The notes beneath the pieces are model-generated. The model ran no database searches and was not told where the DNA came from. It worked only from the letters and a program-made list of their open reading frames with translations. Shown in pieces: positions 57,577 through 64,000 of a stretch of DNA of 64,000 nt (position 1 is its first letter; each line of letters starts with the position of its first letter). The DNA is from Novosphingobium sp. Rr 2-17 (GTDB lineage Bacteria; Pseudomonadota; Alphaproteobacteria; Sphingomonadales; Sphingomonadaceae): NCBI RefSeq assembly GCF_000272475.1, contig NZ_AKFJ01000008.1, forward strand, positions 46,121-110,120. The letters are read 5' to 3'. A program made the position numbers and the translations under genes.

Positions 57577-58968
57577 ATGGAGTTGAGAGAGATCGGTTCA
57601 CCCTACCCGAATGCGGTCGATCTAAGCACGGTCACCGGGCGGGCGAACGAGGACATCAAGCTTGCCCACAAGGTTGCGGTCATGCTGCAACATGAGATCA
57701 TTTCAGAAGGACTGTGCGTCGGCCATTCCCTGGGAACTGCTGCGGAAATCCGTTCCCGTTACAGTGTCGGTCGGTGGGCTTTGCGCGAAGCGGTCGGAAT
57801 CTTGGAACTGCGTGGCATCGCGCGGCTGAGAATAGGCCGAGGCGGCGGGCTCGTCGTGATGGAACCCAACTTCAGCGATCTGGTCAATCTGACCTTGCTG
57901 TATCTATATGCGAACCGCGGCGGAGCGCGCGAGATTAGCGAAGCCAGACGTTCGGTCATCACCGCGGTAGTGAAAAAGTTACTCGACTGCTCGCCGTCGT
58001 CGGCCGATCCGAAATGTTTGGGTGATGTCGATCAGGCTATCGACCTTCCTAGATTTCTAGCTGCCCAAACCGGAAACGGCGCGTTCGAGTTGGCCGTTGA
58101 GTTCGTGGAATGCGTCAGAGAGGCCTGTGCGCCTTCTCGATCCGCAACCGACGATTGGGAGAACTACGGGAAGAACCTGTGGCTTTTGATTTGTCGGAAT
58201 GAGAAAGACGCAGCGTTAAGCAAACTCGACGAATTTCTGACTTCTGACGAGCAACGGATGGCCAAAACCTGGAAAGGCCTGCCGGAGCTTTCAAAGCGAA
58301 GCGGCGCCGGCAAATTGGCGTATCGGTTAGCACTGGAGATATTGAGGGACGTCGTCGAGAATCCTGATCGGTCCGACGACTTTTTCGGTTCTGAAGCCGA
58401 CATCGGAATGCAGTTCGATGCGACTGCCGAGATCGTGCGGCAAGCTATTCGGCTGATCGAGGATTTAGGCGTCGTAGCTCCGCGGCGTGGACGGTATGGT
58501 GGGGTTATATTGCGCCCCCCCAATACGGCATCCATTGCAGCACTCATCCCGCACCTTCTCGCCCAAAAACATTTGTCGGTAGCTACGTGCTTCGAGGCAG
58601 CAAGCTTTCTGGGTGACGAAATAACGCGTCTAGCTGCGAGAAGGTTAAAAGAAACGGGTCCATCCAAAAACCGCAAGTCGCTTTTGGCCGAAGACTATAC
58701 CGATGCCATGACGATAGATCGAAAAATTCAAGCTTACGCCGAAAATCCGCTGCTAATTAGTATCGAACGCGGCATGGGGTTCTATTCTTATACAATCGAA
58801 CCACCCGTTTTCGCGAAACTCCTGCCAATGGAACGAGTGATAGCGATGTCGCGGCGCGTACTTGAGGCGGTCGAAGCCGGAGACGTGGAAGCAGCGAGTA
58901 CGGCCACACGGGAGCGTTTCCAGTGGATGTCCGTCCGATTCACGACGCCAGGTCAGGCACCTCAATGA
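57577..58968 (+). CDS. double GntR-like transcription regulator
   Basis: A 463-residue protein with two winged-helix regions. The first (~residues 28-95: HKVAVMLQHEIISEGLCVGHSLGTAAEIRSRYSVGRWALREAVGILELRG) has the FadR-type recognition pattern and ends RIGRGGGLVVMEP. The second (~246-313: KLAYRLALEILRDVV…IVRQAIRLIEDLGVVAPRRGRYGGVILRPP) repeats it with lower conservation. Each is followed by a helical segment resembling a reduced FCD effector domain. Such a tandem arrangement is unusual for GntR proteins. Its target is unknown; the divergent TonB-receptor genes nearby are candidates. Confidence 0.78.
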   Translation: MELREIGSPYPNAVDLSTVTGRANEDIKLAHKVAVMLQHEIISEGLCVGHSLGTAAEIRSRYSVGRWALREAVGILELRGIARLRIGRGGGLVVMEPNFSDLVNLTLLYLYANRGGAREISEARRSVITAVVKKLLDCSPSSADPKCLGDVDQAIDLPRFLAAQTGNGAFELAVEFVECVREACAPSRSATDDWENYGKNLWLLICRNEKDAALSKLDEFLTSDEQRMAKTWKGLPELSKRSGAGKLAYRLALEILRDVVENPDRSDDFFGSEADIGMQFDATAEIVRQAIRLIEDLGVVAPRRGRYGGVILRPPNTASIAALIPHLLAQKHLSVATCFEAASFLGDEITRLAARRLKETGPSKNRKSLLAEDYTDAMTIDRKIQAYAENPLLISIERGMGFYSYTIEPPVFAKLLPMERVIAMSRRVLEAVEAGDVEAASTATRERFQWMSVRFTTPGQAPQ

Positions 58969-59150
58969 GATACGCCTCAGCGTCGGGCGGCTAGCCGATA
59001 AACAAGCCGCCACGGACTGGAGGCCTGTCCATGGCCCGGATACAGCGTTGGCCAACTATTATCGCCGGAATTGAGGATTTTAACCCCGTTCTGGGTAGCG
59101 GTATATGCCTTCAAGAGCCGTTAGCCGAACCAACGCTGCGCCCGCAAAGG

Positions 59151-59181
59151 CAGCGGCTAGAGCTATGTGCCCTAGCCGCTG
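59151..59181. terminator. bidirectional terminator-like hairpin
   Basis: Perfect 10-bp stem (CAGCGGCTAG/CTAGCCGCTG), 11-nt loop, in the 217 bp between the convergent GntR and NTF2-like genes. On the minus strand it begins ~5 nt after the stop; only CCTTTGC follows, so the T-tract is weak. Confidence 0.55.
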
Positions 59182-59185
59182 AGGA

Positions 59186-59926
59186 TTACTTGGCGTTGAT
59201 GAAGGACTTGCGCTGGAGAATGCGCCACTCGCCGTTGCGCTTTTCCAGAATGTCCTCGTAGTGGCCCGGCCAACCGACCGCCGAGAGCCGCTTGTCCCTG
59301 GCCTGCAGGGTGGCGGCCGTCTTTTCCGGTAGCGGATAGACGCTCAGGAAATACTGGTAGTGCGTGGCGCGCGTCGGGCTGAGGAACTGGAAGGTGTCGG
59401 CAAACGGCATATGCCAGACGCTTCCTTCCGACTCGCCACCGGGAGTCCCTCCGGGGCCACCGGGAGGTCCGCCCATGCCGCCGGGAGGAGGTCCGCCCAT
59501 GCCGCCGGGAGGAGGTCCGCCCATACCGCCAGGAGGAGGTCCACCCGGACCGCCCGGAGGGCCACCGGCCAAAAGCGGACCGCCCGCTCCTGGGCCCGGA
59601 CCGGCCAGTCCCGGCGGTGGCGGCGCGGAAGGCGGGCTGCCGTCCAAGGGCATCTTGATTTCGACGCCCGGGGCGGGAACCGCGATGTTCTCCCCGTCCG
59701 GCCAGAACGCGCTTTCGAGCGCCTTGTGGTCGCCCTTCTCAACGCCGAGTCGATAGCGGTACATCAAGTCATTGACTGCCATCCATTCCGCCATCGTCGG
59801 CGTGTAACCAGGCGCAGCGGCCGGCGGCGCGGCTTGGGCGAAACACGGCGTGGCGCCGACCGCCAGCAAGGCGCAAGCCCCCATGACGGTCCGCGAAGCT
59901 CGTAAGAGCCGATCGTATCTAAGCAC
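59186..59926 (-). CDS. secreted NTF2/SnoaL-like protein with Gly-Pro-rich insert
   Basis: A 246-residue exported protein. Signal peptide (…GATPCFAQ), then an NTF2/SnoaL-like cone (VNDLMYRYRLGVEKGDHKALESAFWPDGE at ~50-80). A Gly/Pro/Met-rich block (~100-165) contains three near-identical GGPPPGGM units. The fold then continues with HYQYFLSVYP and GHYEDILEKRNGEWRILQRK. The insert interrupts the fold, which is unusual. It is last in the set TonB receptor - DUF6152 - secreted protein - this gene. The ligand or reaction is unknown. Confidence 0.8.
   Translation of the reverse strand: MLRYDRLLRASRTVMGACALLAVGATPCFAQAAPPAAAPGYTPTMAEWMAVNDLMYRYRLGVEKGDHKALESAFWPDGENIAVPAPGVEIKMPLDGSPPSAPPPPGLAGPGPGAGGPLLAGGPPGGPGGPPPGGMGGPPPGGMGGPPPGGMGGPPGGPGGTPGGESEGSVWHMPFADTFQFLSPTRATHYQYFLSVYPLPEKTAATLQARDKRLSAVGWPGHYEDILEKRNGEWRILQRKSFINAK
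59466..59537. repeat. three tandem 24-bp repeats
   Basis: Units at 59466-59489, 59490-59513 (identical) and 59514-59537 (two mismatches) encode GGPPPGGM in the NTF2-like gene on the minus strand. Unit number may vary between strains by slippage or recombination. Confidence 0.85.
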
Positions 59927-59959
59927 AAAAACTCTCCTGCGATCGTTCCAGCGAAATGG

Positions 59960-60949
59960 TCACTGGCCCTGCTTGTCCAGCATCTTGACCATCTCTTCGG
60001 GGTCTTTGTCCATATATGTATTGGTCGCCGGGTCGAAACTTGTGATCGACACGGTGCAGACCCACTCTTCCGGTTTGCCGTTGAACGGTCCGACTTCGCT
60101 TACGCCGTTTACGATCCGGTTGAACCGCCTTGTCTGGGCCACGAAAGGCACCTTCCACACGCTGTCGTCATACAGCGTGAGCTGCTGTTCCAGCGTATTG
60201 GCATCGACCAGGCGCAGGCGTTCGACCATGCGCATGTTCGGTCCCGGCGGCCCCCAGATCGCCTTCGACAAATTCATCTCCGGCGGCGGGCCTGCTGGGC
60301 CGCCACCCGGAGGTCCGCCCGGCCCACCCGGGGCGAGACCAGCCGGCGAACCACCGCCCGGCGGCAGCCCCGGACCGAACGTCCCCTCGGGTGGCAAGCC
60401 CTTGCCGATGCCGTACTGGAACGAGATGTCCTTGAGGAAGTCGGAGCTTTCGATGACCAGGGTATCGCCTTCCCAGTGGCCGACCGAATTGCCGTAATAC
60501 TTGGGCGAGGTTTGCCCCAGCTTCTGGTTCATCTCGATGAAGCGGGTGTTCCCAACGCCTTGCATGTAGATGCTGATCAGGCCCGGCGTATAGGTGAACT
60601 TGATCGGCCCGGTACGCATCGCGATCGGCAGCCCCGGCGGCAGACAGCCTTCCTGGGCATAGGGGATATCGCGCTTGGGCTTGTAAGCATCGACAAACTT
60701 CTGCGCAGCCGGCGTGTAGGCGACGTTCGACTTTTCGTCGTTCTCGATCATCGAAGAGAACGTCATCCACATGCCGGTGAACACATCAGGCATCTTCGCG
60801 GCATCGCCCCAGGTGGACCCTAGCCCACTCGATGCGTTTGCCGGCTGGGGTGGCGGGGCGCCGCCCGGAGCTTGCGCCTGGGCTGCGGAAAAGGCCGACC
60901 CGGCAAGCAGGGCCGTAATGCACAGGGCCGTCTTGGAATATTTCATCAT
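59960..60949 (-). CDS. secreted protein with Gly-Pro-rich insert, unknown family
   Basis: A 329-residue exported protein. Signal peptide (…SAAQAQAPG) and then a fold with GNSVGHWEGDTLVIESSDFLKD near residue 155. This text recurs in sphingomonad proteins found near DUF6152 genes, but I know no function for it. A Gly/Pro-rich stretch (~195-225: GLPPGGGSPAG…GGPGGPPGGGPAGPPPE) interrupts the fold. N-terminal AAQAQAPGGAPPPQP is also Gly/Pro-rich. It lies between the DUF6152 gene and the NTF2-like gene in the same direction. Confidence 0.75.
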   Translation of the reverse strand: MMKYSKTALCITALLAGSAFSAAQAQAPGGAPPPQPANASSGLGSTWGDAAKMPDVFTGMWMTFSSMIENDEKSNVAYTPAAQKFVDAYKPKRDIPYAQEGCLPPGLPIAMRTGPIKFTYTPGLISIYMQGVGNTRFIEMNQKLGQTSPKYYGNSVGHWEGDTLVIESSDFLKDISFQYGIGKGLPPEGTFGPGLPPGGGSPAGLAPGGPGGPPGGGPAGPPPEMNLSKAIWGPPGPNMRMVERLRLVDANTLEQQLTLYDDSVWKVPFVAQTRRFNRIVNGVSEVGPFNGKPEEWVCTVSITSFDPATNTYMDKDPEEMVKMLDKQGQ

Positions 60950-60973
60950 AGGCTTGGCTCCGCTGTCAGGAGA

Positions 60974-61441
60974 TCAATAGGAAGGGCATGGAACAGGCTT
61001 GCGGGCGCCGCCCGGCGCGCCGCCCGGCACCGAACCCAGGGCCTCGGCCCCGCCGATCACGCGGCCGTCTGGCAGCACCAGCTTGCTCGACGACCCGGTG
61101 TGCCGGCCCGGCATACGGTTGACGTGCGCGGTTACCGTCACCTTGGTGCCGGTGGGGAAATCACTGGGGCGGAAGCCGGCGCGCGCTAGGCCCGAAACCG
61201 TGCCGAATTCGAAGCCCCACAACTCGTTGGTTCCGCCCGACTTAGAAACCTGGACGTAGATCCAGCTATGCGGGTTGGCCCAGGCCAACTGCCGAACCGT
61301 ACCCTGGAACACGAAGCACTTGTTCGGATCGAAAGAACCGCCGCCATGATGAGCAGAGGCCGGCGTCACGCCGATGCTGGCGATGCCAAGCAGCGCAATC
61401 GCTGCTCGACCAAGCTTTGTATAAAAACCACGATTAGACAT
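60974..61441 (-). CDS. DUF6152 family periplasmic protein
   Basis: A 155-residue protein. Signal peptide ends near ASAHH. The mature part begins HHGGGSFDPNKCFVFQGTVRQLAWANPHSWIYVQVSK, the signature of DUF6152 (an OB-like small fold with an N-terminal His pair). The tail is Gly/Pro-rich (SVPGGAPGGARKPVP). The ATG at 61441 follows GGAAGG by 7 nt; upstream in-frame ATGs lack this. The family's function is not known. It lies 50 bp after the TonB-receptor gene. Confidence 0.82.
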   Translation of the reverse strand: MSNRGFYTKLGRAAIALLGIASIGVTPASAHHGGGSFDPNKCFVFQGTVRQLAWANPHSWIYVQVSKSGGTNELWGFEFGTVSGLARAGFRPSDFPTGTKVTVTAHVNRMPGRHTGSSSKLVLPDGRVIGGAEALGSVPGGAPGGARKPVPCPSY

Positions 61442-61490
61442 TATAGTACCTTCCGATGTTATCATGACCCTCACTGGAGTCATCGCCTTT

Positions 61491-63797
61491 TTAAAATCTT
61501 GCTGATGCGACGATGCCGAATATGCGAGGATCGATGTAATTCACGTCCATCGCATTGATATCCGCACCCACTACGTAGGTCGGGTACTTGGCATTGGTGA
61601 AGTTTCGCACGTAAGCCGTCAGCGAATAGCGCTTGTCTTCGGTCATGAACGTGACTTGCGCGTTGCCGACAAGCCGATCGCCGACGTGGACGTACCTTTC
61701 GAAATCGATGTCGATGAGATCAGCGTGCAGGTTCTGCGTCAGATGCGCGGATTCGAACTTGCCATCGATACGCGCCGCTATCGTGCCGCCGCCCGACACG
61801 TCGAACGTGTGCTGATAGCTTGCGGTTATCGTGTGCGGCGTGATCGCCCGTTTGGTTTCGGGCTGCGCCGCTGCAAAGTCCGCCGGCTTGTTGACCCAGC
61901 GTGACTGCAGATAATTGTAATTCAGCGTGAGACGGTCATGCGTGCTGGGTTGGTACAGCAGTTCCAGCTCGCCGCCGTAGTTACGCGCAGGCACCGTAGT
62001 CCGCACCGAGTTGGTGAAGGACGCATAGTCGGCTGGATTGTTGGGGTCGTTGATGTTGAACGTGGTCTGGAAACCCTCGTAGATGTAGTAAAATGCTGCA
62101 AAGTTGAATTGCAACGAGTTCCCCAGGAAGCGGTTCTTAGACCCGATTTCGAACGCAGTCAGCTTCTCGGCATCGACCGTTTTCGCCACACCTTGCGAAA
62201 TGCCGGCATCGCCCGGCCTGAATCCCGTAGAGACCGAGGCATAGACCATGTTACGCAGCGACAAGTCATGCTCGATGCGCGCCTTGTAGTTGAAGTTATG
62301 GAAAGAGACCTTGTAGTTATCCAACGAACTGCCGGGAGGTGGCGCGACGTTGGCCTGCCCCGGTCCTGTGCAGACGACGCCTGCCGGCAGGTAGGCAAGG
62401 ATGGAAAATTCTACCGCCGTGCCGCACAGGGAATACGCATTCTCGAACGAGTATTCGCTGACGGTAACCTTGGTGTAGTCGTAGCGAGCACCCAGGGTTA
62501 CCCGTGTCGACGGGCTGAACTCGTACGTGCTCTCGGCAAAGACGCCAATGTTCTTGGTGTCTTTTTCATCGCTAGTCTCCGTCTGCAAAGCGATTTCGTT
62601 GTTGTTTGCATCAGCCAGGAAGTTGCGGTTGCTGGTGCGCAGCTTGTTGTCATAATAAAATGCGCCGAACTGCCATTTGAGCGCTGAGTCTCCGTTTGAC
62701 GCAATACGCAGTTCTTGCGTGTGAAATGTATCCTTGGGTGTCTGAATGATCTGCTGCAACTGAGCGCCGCTGCCGATAAAATTGCCCGACTGCAGGTAAT
62801 AGTCGTTCTGCGTCCAAGTACGGTAGGCCGGCAGATAGGTGACCAGGACCGGGCCCAGATCCCAGTTCACTTCAGCCCAGTACTGGTTCTGCTCCTTGCG
62901 ACCTGGAAAGGTCGGTGAAGTGATGGTCGTGTACTGGTATTGTTGATTGGACGTCGTCTGGTTGCCGCCCGAGTTGGCCCGGTCTTTTTCGTAAGCGTAA
63001 CCGAGCAGGACGGACAACTCATCCGTCGCCTGCCACAACAGCTTGGCTCGCGCGCTGGTGCGCTTGCGCATCCCACGGTCAGCTTCGCCGAAATAGCCCT
63101 CGCCCTGGTCGCGATAGTCCCCCGACACCCGCAGCGCCAAGGTGCTGCCGAGCGGAACATTCATGCCGGCTGTGTAGTGTTGCAGATCGTAGTTGCCGTA
63201 TTCGAAGCTGCCGTTGGCGTCGAATTCTTCGAGCGTCGGATTGCGCGTGTGGAATGCCACCACTCCTGCCGTGGCGCTGCGCCCGTAAAGGGTGCCTTGT
63301 GGACCGCGCAGCACTTCGACCCGCCCCAGGTCGTAGGTGCTGCCTACGCCTTCGTAGACGCCGTCCACGTAGATCGCAGTCGGCGGCGTTGCCGAAATCT
63401 GGGTATTGCCCGCACCGGCCGCATCGCCAGGCGTGATCCCGCGGATGGTGATGTTGTTGCCCTGAACGTCCGAGCTACCGGTGTTGTTGGAGCGGTTTTC
63501 GGTGGCGACCACGCCCGGAATATCATCCAGAACCTGGCGGAGCAGATATTTTCCTTGCGCTGCAAGTTCGTTGCCGCTGCGCACGCTTACCGCCGCGGCC
63601 GTATTTTGGACGTCGTTCGCGCGCCGCTCGGCCGTGACGATGATTTCCTGAATGCCGCGCGTTCTCGCGTCGGCCTCCGGGCTACCACTTTCGGTCGTTT
63701 GTGTGGAATCAGCGGTTTGCGCAACCGCCGCAGCGGGAACCACAAAGTAAGCGGCGCTGGCAAGCGCACGCGCGACAGCTCTTTGGCCGTATGGCAT
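61491..63797 (-). CDS. TonB-dependent outer-membrane receptor
   Basis: A 768-residue receptor. Signal peptide (…VVPAAAVAQ), TonB-box-like EIIVTAERR near residue 50, plug domain (~55-180: NITIRGITPGDAAGAG and VEVLRGPQGTLYGRSATAGVV), then a 22-strand barrel ending in the aromatic FGIVASARF. It takes up a large or poorly permeable substrate by TonB energy; the substrate is unknown. GGGGAGG lies 5 nt before the ATG at 63797, which is chosen over an upstream in-frame start at 63863. It heads the four-gene minus-strand set. Confidence 0.94.
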   Translation of the reverse strand: MPYGQRAVARALASAAYFVVPAAAVAQTADSTQTTESGSPEADARTRGIQEIIVTAERRANDVQNTAAAVSVRSGNELAAQGKYLLRQVLDDIPGVVATENRSNNTGSSDVQGNNITIRGITPGDAAGAGNTQISATPPTAIYVDGVYEGVGSTYDLGRVEVLRGPQGTLYGRSATAGVVAFHTRNPTLEEFDANGSFEYGNYDLQHYTAGMNVPLGSTLALRVSGDYRDQGEGYFGEADRGMRKRTSARAKLLWQATDELSVLLGYAYEKDRANSGGNQTTSNQQYQYTTITSPTFPGRKEQNQYWAEVNWDLGPVLVTYLPAYRTWTQNDYYLQSGNFIGSGAQLQQIIQTPKDTFHTQELRIASNGDSALKWQFGAFYYDNKLRTSNRNFLADANNNEIALQTETSDEKDTKNIGVFAESTYEFSPSTRVTLGARYDYTKVTVSEYSFENAYSLCGTAVEFSILAYLPAGVVCTGPGQANVAPPPGSSLDNYKVSFHNFNYKARIEHDLSLRNMVYASVSTGFRPGDAGISQGVAKTVDAEKLTAFEIGSKNRFLGNSLQFNFAAFYYIYEGFQTTFNINDPNNPADYASFTNSVRTTVPARNYGGELELLYQPSTHDRLTLNYNYLQSRWVNKPADFAAAQPETKRAITPHTITASYQHTFDVSGGGTIAARIDGKFESAHLTQNLHADLIDIDFERYVHVGDRLVGNAQVTFMTEDKRYSLTAYVRNFTNAKYPTYVVGADINAMDVNYIDPRIFGIVASARF

Positions 63798-63909
63798 TTT
63801 AACCTCCCCGTTTTGGACTTTTTGAAAAGCCTCTTCGAGTCGGGATATCGAAAAAACACCCACAATGTAACTGTCTAATTCATACGTGCGCCTTTTTATT
63901 TCAACCTTA

Positions 63910-63934
63910 TCTAAGATTGACAGCTATCTTTAGA
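63910..63934. promoter_or_regulatory. imperfect inverted repeat in the divergent promoter region
   Basis: TCTAAGAT (63910-63917) faces ATCTTTAGA (63926-63934) as an imperfect inverted repeat around TGACAGCT. It overlaps a perfect TTGACA (63917-63922) of the plus strand. It could be an operator for the divergent genes. Confidence 0.4.
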
Positions 63935-63979
63935 GGTGATTACCATTCACCACTGTTGGGAGCAGGTGAGAGGACCAGA

Positions 63980-64000
63980 ATGAATTTTCTCGAGACGATT
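63980..64000 (+). CDS. start of a divergent gene, cut by window end
   Basis: ATG at 63980 with AGAGGA ~6 nt upstream opens MNFLETI, which runs off the window. The TTGACA at 63917-63922 could be its -35, though no good -10 is visible. Nothing can be said about the product. Confidence 0.45.

Noticed and set aside
59364..59756. 130-codon Gly/Pro-rich plus-strand ORF opposite the NTF2-like gene
   Set aside because: Gly-Pro repeats read as Gly-Pro on both strands; the minus gene has signal peptide and fold.
56229..64000. Integrated element ending at tRNA-Ser
   Set aside because: No integrase, no direct repeat of the tRNA end and no mobile genes in the window; kept only as a low-interest idea.

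Overview
The window is a high-GC chromosomal segment of an alphaproteobacterium, almost certainly a sphingomonad (Sphingomonadaceae, Novosphingobium-like). The evidence is protein character (S12 with Arg88, C-minus S14, EipA/DUF1134, NodT-type efflux, HWE kinase, a TonB-receptor locus with a DUF6152 protein) and gene order. The genus is an inference. I saw no transposase, phage gene, CRISPR array or rRNA operon.

Layout. 1-1.3 kb: 3' end of lpdA with a strong terminator. 1.3-7.3 kb: small membrane proteins, a 32-bp-arm inverted repeat, a DUF4403 lipoprotein, a TRIC/UPF0126 membrane protein, a secreted protein and a prolyl-oligopeptidase-type peptidase. 7.4-29.5 kb, all on the minus strand: the str, S10, spc and alpha ribosomal blocks (rpsL-rpsG-fusA-tuf / rpsJ to rpsQ / rplN to rpmD / rplO-secY-adk / rpsM-rpsK-rpoA-rplQ). 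The block is interrupted by a lipoprotein gene with ankyrin-like and TonB-C-like parts (rpmD/rplO), an exported SRPBCC protein (adk/rpsM), terminator-like hairpins at several boundaries and a 355-bp rpsJ-rplC gap.

30-41 kb: a DUF4337 membrane protein, then a heavy-metal RND efflux operon (adaptor, pump, outer-membrane factor, each overlapping by 4 nt). It is divergent from an OmpR-type response regulator/sensor kinase pair, with a direct-repeat box between them. A CsbD stress protein, a lone receiver and a convergent, overlapping HWE histidine kinase follow. 41-50 kb: a complete fructose PTS locus. FruB (IIA-HPr-EI), FruK and FruA are translationally coupled, an OprB porin follows, and a divergent LacI-type regulator is coupled to an atypical shikimate-dehydrogenase-like gene. 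A perfect palindromic operator lies inside the fruB promoter.

50-56 kb: a membrane diguanylate cyclase, an OmpA-family protein, a GNAT acetyltransferase/aromatic aminotransferase pair and an EipA homologue, then tRNA-Ser(GCT). 56.6-64 kb looks accessory: an ankyrin protein, a regulator with two GntR-type halves, then a minus-strand set of TonB-dependent receptor, DUF6152 protein, a secreted protein and an NTF2/SnoaL-like protein. The last three all carry Gly-Pro-rich tracts. This locus is my best candidate for a poorly described envelope/uptake system; its substrate cannot be read from the sequence.
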